From: Clostridiales bacterium UBA1381
GTDB lineage: Bacteria; Bacillota; Clostridia; UBA1381
NCBI GenBank assembly: GCA_002305435.1
Contig: DBQZ01000072.1
Coordinates: 23,351 to 34,394 of the forward strand
DNA length: 11,044 bases
Direction: 5' to 3'
A program made the position numbers and the translations under genes. Shown here one piece after another: positions 6,464-11,044 of this stretch. The stretch's first letter is position 1. Each line of letters opens with the position of its first letter. Below the pieces are notes generated by a model that made no database searches, was not told where the DNA came from, and saw only the letters and a list, made by a program, of their open reading frames with translations.

Positions 6464-7477
6464 ATGAAAATTTTGGTAACAGGCGGAGCCGGATATATCG
6501 GAAGCCATACCTGCGTGGAGCTTTTGAATGCCGGCTATGAGATCGTAGTATTCGACAATCTGTACAATTCAAGCGAGAAATCGCTGGACGTAGTCCGTCG
6601 GATAACCGGCAAGGATTTCCCGTTTTATAAGACGGATATGCTCGACTATGACGGCCTTGAGAAAATATTCCAGGAAAACAAGATAGATTCCGTTATCCAT
6701 TTTGCCGGTCTTAAGGCGGTGGGAGAATCAACGCAGATACCGCTGACATACTACCATAACAATATCACCGGTACGCTTAACCTGATGCGGCTGATGGAAA
6801 AGTATGATGTAAACAACATCGTATTCTCATCCAGTGCGACCGTTTACGGAATGCCAAAGACAGTGCCCATTACGGAGGATTTCCCGCTGTCAACGACAAA
6901 TCCGTACGGCTCCACAAAGCTCATGATAGAGATGATTATGAAAGATGCCTATGCGGCGAACCCGAAACTCAGCATATCGCTTCTGCGCTACTTTAACCCG
7001 ATAGGCGCGCATAAATGCGGCGACCTCGGTGAGGATCCCAAGGGCATACCTAACAACCTGCTGCCTTATATAGCTCAGGTGGCTGTAGGAAAGCTTGAGA
7101 AATTGAGCGTGTTTGGCGACCAGTACCCGACAAAGGACGGTACAGGTGTGCGTGATTACATCCATGTTGTTGATTTGGCTATCGGTCATGTAAAGACTGT
7201 TGAGAAGAAAACGAACGTTCCCGGCGTACATATATACAATTTGGGAACAGGCAACGGTTATTCGGTGCTTGATGTAGTCCATGCGTTCGAGAAGGCTTGC
7301 GGTAAGAAGATCCCCTACGTTATCGCTCCCAACCGTCCCGGCGATATAGCCGAGTGCTATGCAGATCCCTCAAAGGCGAAGAATGAGCTGGGCTGGGTAG
7401 CAGAACGCGGCATTGACGAGATGTGTGAGGACAGCTGGAGATGGCAGAGCAAGCATCCTAACGGATTTAACGAGTAA
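6464..7477 (+). CDS. galE: UDP-glucose 4-epimerase
   Basis: GalE interconverts UDP-glucose and UDP-galactose in the cytoplasm using bound NAD. The 337-residue length is standard. The N-terminus carries the Rossmann motif TGGAGYIGSHT (residues 6-16), followed by the acidic residue of VFDNLYN and the HFAGLKAVGES block. The catalytic set is complete: S124 in SSSATVYG and Y148/K152 in NPYGSTK. Downstream family blocks LLRYFNPIGAH, GVRDYIHVVDLA and YNLGTGNGYSV are intact. The start is supported by AGGGAGG at 6448-6454. It is a single-gene unit between its own promoter and a strong hairpin terminator. No gal operon partners (galK, galT) are adjacent, so a role in supplying UDP-galactose or UDP-glucose for surface polymers or glycolipids is at least as likely as galactose use. 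Confidence 0.96.
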   Translation: MKILVTGGAGYIGSHTCVELLNAGYEIVVFDNLYNSSEKSLDVVRRITGKDFPFYKTDMLDYDGLEKIFQENKIDSVIHFAGLKAVGESTQIPLTYYHNNITGTLNLMRLMEKYDVNNIVFSSSATVYGMPKTVPITEDFPLSTTNPYGSTKLMIEMIMKDAYAANPKLSISLLRYFNPIGAHKCGDLGEDPKGIPNNLLPYIAQVAVGKLEKLSVFGDQYPTKDGTGVRDYIHVVDLAIGHVKTVEKKTNVPGVHIYNLGTGNGYSVLDVVHAFEKACGKKIPYVIAPNRPGDIAECYADPSKAKNELGWVAERGIDEMCEDSWRWQSKHPNGFNE

Positions 7478-7490
7478 ACTTCCGGAGAAT

Positions 7491-7547
7491 AAAAATACCG
7501 CCTGTATATCGCAGAGCTTATTCTGCAATATGCAGGCGGTTTGTTTT
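7491..7547. terminator. Bidirectional intrinsic terminator between galE and the convergent minus-strand gene
   Basis: ACCGCCTGTATAT (7497-7509) pairs with ATATGCAGGCGGT (7528-7540), with one G-T wobble. After one mismatch a further GCAGA/TCTGC pairing closes on a 6-base loop, for about 18 bp in all. TTTGTTTT follows on the plus strand, and AAAAA at 7491-7495 gives a T-run on the minus strand, so it can stop transcripts from both sides. It overlaps the last codon of the minus-strand gene region by at most a few bases. Confidence 0.9.
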
Positions 7548-8097
7548 ACATTTTCAAGAAATTATTCATGATGGTTTTCCCGTCAGGCGTAAGCGGTGAT
7601 GATAAGTCGAAATTAAGTGCAAATACATTGTCGTATTCATTCGGCTTGGACGCTATGACCTCGCCCTCGGAAGGCTGTTTGAACGCTCTTAAAGCGATTA
7701 TATCGCCTGCTTCGGAGCGTGACATACAGTCGAGCATGGGCGGACGGTTTTCATCTGTCAGAGCGTAGGCTTTGCCCCTGGCGACTTTTATAACGCTTTC
7801 CAGTTCCACATATACCGGGCTTGTAGCGTCTATAACTGCCCATTCCTGAGCGCCCTCGTCACATTCTATTTCTTCAACTTCTCCGCCGAAAGCAAGAGCG
7901 ACTGCCTTATAACCGTCAAGTATGCCCAGAACCGGTTTACCGTCTGATATGGCTTTTGATACAGCGTCAGCGGCGGCTTTTGTGCCGGCGGTGACTATCA
8001 GTTTGTCCGCCTCGTCAACGGATATGTCCTCTTTGAGTTGTGCGCCCAGTCCCTCGATAAAGCTGCGGTATTTCTCGTTTCCCAAAAATAAGATCAT
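7546..8097 (-). CDS. Degenerate class I glutamine amidotransferase-like protein, predicted non-catalytic
   Basis: I do not know this 183-residue protein by name. Its layout follows class I glutamine amidotransferase domains (TrpG/PabA/CarA type). The N-terminus MILFLGN leads to DKLIVTAGT (residues 31-39, where the family has a Ser-Pro-Gly-Pro segment). Then GKPVLGILDGYKAVALAFGG (53-72) aligns with the nucleophile-elbow block GKPVLGICLGHQ. The end, FALNFDLSSPLTPDGKTIMNNFL, aligns with the GVQFHPES...TPxGxxIxxNFL block. Each catalytic residue is replaced: Cys by L60, His by D164 and Glu by S166. The gene itself looks healthy: full-length frame, GAGGAG ribosome site at 8110-8105 seven bases before the ATG, its own promoter, and the galE terminator shared at its end. 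A binding or regulatory role is possible. The fold call is by eye and moderately sure; the loss of the residues is firm if the alignment is right. Confidence 0.7.
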   Translation of the reverse strand: MILFLGNEKYRSFIEGLGAQLKEDISVDEADKLIVTAGTKAAADAVSKAISDGKPVLGILDGYKAVALAFGGEVEEIECDEGAQEWAVIDATSPVYVELESVIKVARGKAYALTDENRPPMLDCMSRSEAGDIIALRAFKQPSEGEVIASKPNEYDNVFALNFDLSSPLTPDGKTIMNNFLKM

Positions 8098-8124
8098 GCG
8101 ACCTCTCCTCTCTTTTACCCCTTT

Positions 8125-8140
8125 GCTTTTTTATAAAAGC
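8125..8140. repeat. Short inverted repeat GCTTTT-TTAT-AAAAGC
   Basis: GCTTTT (8125-8130) and AAAAGC (8135-8140) are separated by TTAT. The element lies in the leader of the minus-strand gene, upstream of the plus-strand -35. Its arms equal those of the palindrome in the galE leader (6415-6428), which hints at, but does not prove, a shared binding protein. In AT-rich DNA this could be chance. Confidence 0.3.
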
Positions 8141-8155
8141 TTAATATTTTTATAC

Positions 8156-8184
8156 TTGTTTTTGTTATCATTTTCTGCTATAAT
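8156..8184 (+). promoter_or_regulatory. Predicted promoter of the glycosyltransferase gene
   Basis: TTGTTT (8156-8161), a 17-bp spacer and TATAAT (8179-8184) preceded by TGC (extended -10) predict a start near 8190, leaving a leader of about 90 bases before the ATG at 8282. It is interleaved with an opposing promoter on the other strand. Confidence 0.6.
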
Positions 8185-8187
8185 AAT

Positions 8188-8216
8188 ATTATAGTATAAA
8201 ATCGAAAGAATATCAA
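8188..8216 (-). promoter_or_regulatory. Predicted promoter of the amidotransferase-like gene
   Basis: On the minus strand, TTGATA (8216 to 8211), a 17-bp spacer and TATAAT (8193 to 8188) predict a start near 8181. The two facing -10 elements form a perfect inverted repeat, TATAATA-A-TATTATA, at 8179-8193. Confidence 0.58.
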
Positions 8217-8281
8217 TAGAAAATTGAAAATTTTTTGAACATTTTACATAAAATTTAAGAAAAGAAAGGATGAGGAGGGAA

Positions 8282-9439
8282 ATGAAAGCTCTTCTTGTTT
8301 CGGTAAAAGCCGGTTACGGACATCATTCTGCTGCCAGAGCGATGATTGAATGTTTTGAAAAGCACGGAGCCGAATGTGTTATGATAGACCTGTTCCAATG
8401 CGTCAGTCCTGTTTTGGAGGACGGGGTGCAGGACGGGTATTTATTCCTGACAAAATATATGGCAAAGCTCTACGGCAAGACGTATGATCAGCTTGCAAAA
8501 AAGGAAACGCCGTATGATAGTCTGTCGGCAATACAAATAGCAAATAAACTGATTTCAAAAAAGGTGGAAACGGTGTTCAGGGAGTCCGGGGCGGATGTTA
8601 TAATTGCGACCCACAGCTTTGCTGCAATGGTAATGACGATACTAAAGGAGCGTGGCATCATTTCATGTCCCGTTTATGGCATAGTAACCGATTTCACGGT
8701 GCATCCCCTATGGGAAAGCAGCCGTATAGATTATTATGTAACGCCGGACAAGCTGCTTACAAGGCAAATGGAGAAAAAAGGGATTCCCCGTGATAAGGTG
8801 CTGCCGTTTGGCATACCGGTTAGAGGTGAGTTCTCAAAGAAACTGCCGCAAAAGGAAGCACGGCTGAGACTTGGGATAGAGGATAAAAGGACTGTACTTA
8901 TAATGATGGGGTCGATGGGATTCGGCAACATGGCAGGATTTTTGGAAAGCGTGGACGAGCTGGATCTGGATTTTCAGGTATTGTGCGTCTGCGGCAACAA
9001 CAAGCGTGCCAAAAAGCAGATAGATGCCAAAGAGTGGGACAAGACGGTTTACAGCTATGATTTTATAGATTACGTTGATTTGCTGATGGATGCGGCGGAT
9101 GTGCTTATAACAAAGCCGGGCGGCCTTACAACCTCGGAGGCTCTGGCAAAAGGGCTTCCGTGTATAATCACAAACCCCATTCCAGGTCAGGAGGGGCGCA
9201 ACATGGAATTCCTCGTAAACGCCGGGGCGGCGATACAGGTCAGCCGTACGTTCGGCGTTGATGAAGCCCTATACCAGATATTTTACTCCGACTGGCGGCT
9301 TGATGCGCTTAAAGAAAGCGTCCGCCGCATAGGAAAGCCGAATGCGGCGGAGAATCTATACAATTTCATTTATAACGAGCTGAGGGTCGATAGTGATACA
9401 GCGGCCGTTGAGGCTGGGGAAGATGTCCCCGCAATCTGA
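8282..9439 (+). CDS. MGDG-synthase/UgtP-like glycosyltransferase (GT28 type)
   Basis: The 385-residue product has the two-domain layout of MGDG synthase/processive diacylglycerol glucosyltransferases (UgtP group), peripheral membrane enzymes that move a sugar from a UDP-sugar to diacylglycerol. The N-terminal domain starts with MKALLVSVKAGYGHHSAA (residues 1-18), where the family has a Gly-Gly-Gly-His loop. The C-terminal GT28 half starts near VLIMMGSMGFG and carries the nucleotide-sugar motif TKPGGLTTSEALAKGLPC (from T277), then PGQEGRN. I prefer ATG 8282 because it gives the family N-terminus; GAGGAGG at 8272-8278 is only about three bases away, which is tight. ATG 8270 adds four residues but has even worse spacing. 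The last 20 or so residues run past the usual family end and overlap the convergent pseudouridine synthase gene by 84 bp. Lipid versus other acceptor specificity cannot be read from sequence. Confidence 0.88.
   Translation: MKALLVSVKAGYGHHSAARAMIECFEKHGAECVMIDLFQCVSPVLEDGVQDGYLFLTKYMAKLYGKTYDQLAKKETPYDSLSAIQIANKLISKKVETVFRESGADVIIATHSFAAMVMTILKERGIISCPVYGIVTDFTVHPLWESSRIDYYVTPDKLLTRQMEKKGIPRDKVLPFGIPVRGEFSKKLPQKEARLRLGIEDKRTVLIMMGSMGFGNMAGFLESVDELDLDFQVLCVCGNNKRAKKQIDAKEWDKTVYSYDFIDYVDLLMDAADVLITKPGGLTTSEALAKGLPCIITNPIPGQEGRNMEFLVNAGAAIQVSRTFGVDEALYQIFYSDWRLDALKESVRRIGKPNAAENLYNFIYNELRVDSDTAAVEAGEDVPAI
9307..9351 (-). terminator. Probable terminator of the pseudouridine synthase gene, inside the glycosyltransferase coding sequence
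   Basis: TCCGCCGCAT (9321-9330) and ATGCGGCGGA (9342-9351) form a perfect 10-bp GC-rich stem with an 11-base loop. Read on the minus strand it starts five bases after the synthase's TAG (9358-9356) and is followed by CGCTTTCTTTAAG, a T-rich but interrupted tract. The same bases encode glycosyltransferase residues around VRRIGKPNAAEN. Confidence 0.5.
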
Positions 9440-10276
9440 GAATACTATCTTATAGCAGTACAGCGCCTGGTGAGAATGGCCGGGCGCTTTTTTTGCGCCG
9501 TATTTGGAGTCCCCGACGAGCGGATGGCCTATATTGGACAGCTGCGCACGGATTTGATGCGTCCTCCCGGTGGAGAGCTCTACCTCGACAAGGGAATTAT
9601 TCCCGATTTCCCTGATGACACGATAGGCGGAAAGGATATTTTTTGCGCCTTTTACGGGTTTGTCGAGGATTTTTACGGATTTGTCGCCCCGCAAAAGCCA
9701 GCCGGAAAGTGTCCCCGACTTTTCCTTAAAATGCCCCTCTGCCAGGCACAGATAGAATTTACCTACACGCCTTTGGCGTATCAGCTCATTTATCCCGCGC
9801 AGGGCGGCGGCATTTTTGGCAGCAATAACAAGGCCTCCGGTGTTGCGGTCAAGGCGGTTTGCAAGGGCGGGGGTGAAACTCTTTTCATTTTCGGGGGAGT
9901 ATTCGCCCGTTTTTATTAAATATGCGATAACCCTCCCTACAAGTGTATCCTCAGAGCCGTTGTCGTCAGCGTGTACGACAAGACCGCAAGGTTTGCTGAC
10001 AATCAGCAGATCCTTGTCCTCGTACACGACATTGAGCGGACGGTCGGAGGTTTTCGGGGCGGATTTTACGAAAAATTCGTCTTTGAAATAAAGCGACAGC
10101 TCGTCGCCCTCTTTAAGGATAACGGAGCCGTCATGGGCGTGGCGGCCGTTTATTCGCACGCAATTTTTCCTGAGCCCCTTGTAAAGCAGGGAGCGGGGGA
10201 GGGAGGGCATGGATTTTGAGAGGAATTTGTCGAGCCTCTGCCCGCTGTCATTTTTCTGTATAATTACTGTCTTCAT
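9356..10276 (-). CDS. RluA-family (RluC/RluD-like) RNA pseudouridine synthase
   Basis: This cytoplasmic enzyme would isomerise specific uridines to pseudouridine, most likely in 23S rRNA. The 306-residue product has an N-terminal S4 RNA-binding domain (about residues 12-62, with SGQRLDKFLSK and VRINGR) and an RluA-type catalytic domain (about 80-270). The catalytic aspartate is D143 in LANRLDRNTGGLVI; Asn replaces the His of the textbook HRLD motif, a variant I believe occurs in related Gram-positive proteins. The other conserved blocks, IVSKPCGLVVH, KFYLCL and STGRTHQIRAQLSNIGHP then GDSKYG, are intact. GGAGG at 10288-10284 lies seven bases before the ATG. The target uridine cannot be deduced. 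The last 28 codons overlap the convergent glycosyltransferase gene, yet the protein's C-terminus (SHQALYCYKI then LNGR) looks normal for the family. Confidence 0.93.
   Translation of the reverse strand: MKTVIIQKNDSGQRLDKFLSKSMPSLPRSLLYKGLRKNCVRINGRHAHDGSVILKEGDELSLYFKDEFFVKSAPKTSDRPLNVVYEDKDLLIVSKPCGLVVHADDNGSEDTLVGRVIAYLIKTGEYSPENEKSFTPALANRLDRNTGGLVIAAKNAAALRGINELIRQRRVGKFYLCLAEGHFKEKSGTLSGWLLRGDKSVKILDKPVKGAKNILSAYRVIREIGNNSLVEVELSTGRTHQIRAQLSNIGHPLVGDSKYGAKKAPGHSHQALYCYKIVFSDCGDIFPSLNGRCITIDPQLVINEIV
9463..9494 (+). terminator. Intrinsic terminator of the glycosyltransferase gene, inside the pseudouridine synthase coding sequence
   Basis: GCGCCTGG (9463-9470) pairs with CCGGGCGC (9480-9487), eight pairs including one G-T wobble, with a 9-base loop. 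An unbroken run of seven T residues (9488-9494) follows. It lies 24 bp after the glycosyltransferase stop. On the other strand the T-run is the AAA AAA (Lys-Lys) of the synthase's GAKKAPGHSHQAL segment. Confidence 0.85.
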
Positions 10277-10304
10277 GGGGAATCCTCCGGTTTTCTTTTA
10301 GATA

Positions 10305-10333
10305 ATTATACCACTTCCGGCGGGGATTTGCAA
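10305..10333 (-). promoter_or_regulatory. Predicted promoter of the pseudouridine synthase gene
   Basis: On the minus strand, TTGCAA (10333 to 10328), a 17-bp spacer and TATAAT (10310 to 10305) predict a start near 10299, about 23 bases before the ATG. It begins right after the hydrogenase terminator. Confidence 0.65.
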
Positions 10334-10340
10334 TAGGGAC

Positions 10341-10377
10341 AAAAAAAGAGGCGCCGCATTTTAAGCGGCAGCCCCTT
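10341..10377 (-). terminator. Intrinsic terminator of the hydrogenase gene
   Basis: Read on the minus strand, a GC-rich stem (GCCGC with GCGGC around an AAAAT-type loop, extended by GGGGCT/GCCTC pairing with one bulge and one mismatch; plus-strand arms 10348-10357 and 10365-10375) is followed by seven T residues (plus-strand A 10341-10347). It starts seven bases past the hydrogenase stop. Confidence 0.88.
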
Positions 10378-10383
10378 ATTAGC

Positions 10384-11044
10384 TTATTTATTGTCGAAAA
10401 GCGGTCTTGCTGTATATGTTGTATGCAAAAGCTCGTGAGCCTTATGTGAGCCGGGCTTTTCAAGGTATTCTCCGTACAAAAGCTTGATGTCGGGGTTTTC
10501 GTGGCTCTTTCTTACAGTAGCGTTTACATCCTCGCTGTAGAGAGCTTTCGCCCGCTCTGCCTTAACATCAACGTCCATCCAAGTTTTTGCTGAGCATATC
10601 GGCTGACCGCCGCCGGTTACACAGCCGCCGGGACAGGCCATTATTTCGATAAAATCGTACTCAGCCTCGCCTGAGCGAATGGAGTTCAAAAGCCGTCTTG
10701 CATTTCCAAGGCCATGAGCAACTGCTGCACGGACAGTCATATCGCCTATCTGCACGTTTGCTGTTTTAATTCCGGCAGTTCCTCGTACGGCCTGATATTC
10801 AACATTCTCCAAAGATTCTCCGCTTACGATCTCGGCAACGGTTCTAAGAGCCGCCTCCATAACGCCGCCTGTTGCGCCGAAGATAACGCCGGCCCCCGAT
10901 GCCCTCTCAAACGGCTGGTCGAAATCTTCATCCGGAAGCTCGGTGAAGTTTATGCCGTTTTCCTTTATCATGCGTGCCAGCTCACGTGTGGAGATAACAA
11001 TATCCACATCCTGCAAGCCGTTTGAATTAAGCTCCGGCCGTCCG
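10384..11044 (-). CDS. hydA: [FeFe] hydrogenase, C-terminal part of the catalytic subunit (5' partial)
   Basis: This is the C-terminal section of an iron-only hydrogenase, which makes or consumes H2 at the H-cluster during fermentation. The frame is open to the right edge of the window, so the N-terminal ferredoxin-like domains and H-cluster motifs L1 (TSCxPxW) and L2 (MPCxxK) lie outside. The TTG at 11016 is internal: upstream codons give GRPELNSNG, which continues the expected sequence after L2. Visible hallmarks are STRELARMIKE, SGAGVIFGATGGVMEAALRT, AHGLGNARRLL, and the L3 motif EIMACPGGCVTGGGQP (10647-10600), whose two cysteines bind the H-cluster. The end is the small-subunit-like domain (KAERAKALYSEDVN, then LLYGEYLEKPGSHKAHELLH). 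Whether it belongs to an NAD(P)-linked, electron-bifurcating complex (HydABC/Hnd) depends on genes beyond the edge. It is followed by a strong terminator. Confidence 0.95.
   Translation of the reverse strand, partial: GRPELNSNGLQDVDIVISTRELARMIKENGINFTELPDEDFDQPFERASGAGVIFGATGGVMEAALRTVAEIVSGESLENVEYQAVRGTAGIKTANVQIGDMTVRAAVAHGLGNARRLLNSIRSGEAEYDFIEIMACPGGCVTGGGQPICSAKTWMDVDVKAERAKALYSEDVNATVRKSHENPDIKLLYGEYLEKPGSHKAHELLHTTYTARPLFDNK

Noticed and set aside
9470..10219. Plus-strand open frames opposite the pseudouridine synthase
   Set aside because: They are antisense to a gene with an intact catalytic domain, start within or just after a terminator, and show no family resemblance.
10384..11016. 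Hydrogenase gene starting at the TTG at 11016
   Set aside because: Codons to the window edge continue a typical hydrogenase sequence with no stop, and the protein would lack L1 and L2; it is a gene cut by the edge.
1..11044. Mobile element, prophage, defence island, CRISPR or RNA genes
   Set aside because: I found no transposase, integrase, repeat-spacer array, tRNA or rRNA sequence, and the gene content is chromosomal housekeeping and signalling.

Overview
The window looks like chromosomal DNA of a strictly anaerobic, Gram-positive member of the Bacillota, most likely class Clostridia. The evidence is the pst/phoU/two-component order, an [FeFe] hydrogenase, a PF04245-type nucleoid-associated protein, a DUF5067 lipoprotein, an MGDG-synthase-like glycosyltransferase, heavy AUA codon use and AGGAGG-type ribosome sites. 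No mobile element, CRISPR array, rRNA or tRNA gene was found, and no gene-free stretch exceeds 300 bases.

Layout. (1) 1-3568, + strand: phosphate control block. It holds the 3' part of pstB (the 5' end lies off the left edge), phoU with its own promoter, a PhoB-type response regulator and a PhoR-type sensor kinase whose GTG start follows the regulator's stop by two bases. A strong intrinsic terminator closes the block. (2) 3601-5310, +: promoter, then a two-gene operon of an NdpA/YejK-like nucleoid-associated protein and an isochorismatase-fold cysteine hydrolase. (3) 5421-6337, +: a single lipoprotein gene (Ala/Thr/Pro-rich stalk plus DUF5067) with a near-consensus promoter and a terminator. 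(4) 6371-7540, +: galE with a repeat-containing promoter and leader. (5) 7546-8097, - strand: a protein that I read as a class I glutamine amidotransferase fold with its catalytic residues lost. It shares an intergenic region, with interleaved face-to-face promoters, with (6) 8282-9439, +: an MGDG-synthase/UgtP-like glycosyltransferase. (7) 9356-10276, -: an RluA-family pseudouridine synthase that overlaps the glycosyltransferase tail to tail by 84 bp. (8) 10384-11044, -: the C-terminal third or so of an [FeFe] hydrogenase, running off the right edge.

How the genes work together. Block 1 is a phosphate uptake and sensing module: Pst transporter ATPase, PhoU linking transporter and kinase, PhoR and PhoB. 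GalE and the glycosyltransferase could both act on UDP-hexoses, plausibly for membrane glycolipid, but they are separate transcription units with a minus-strand gene between them. The remaining genes look like ordinary chromosomal neighbours.

Most interesting items: the apparent dead amidotransferase; the convergent gene pair in which each gene's likely terminator sits inside the other's coding sequence; the two opposed promoters built on one palindrome; and repeat elements in the galE and lipoprotein control regions. I do not see a clear new multi-gene system. Seven promoters in the window share a perfect TATAAT and exactly 17-bp spacing, which makes transcription units unusually easy to delimit here.
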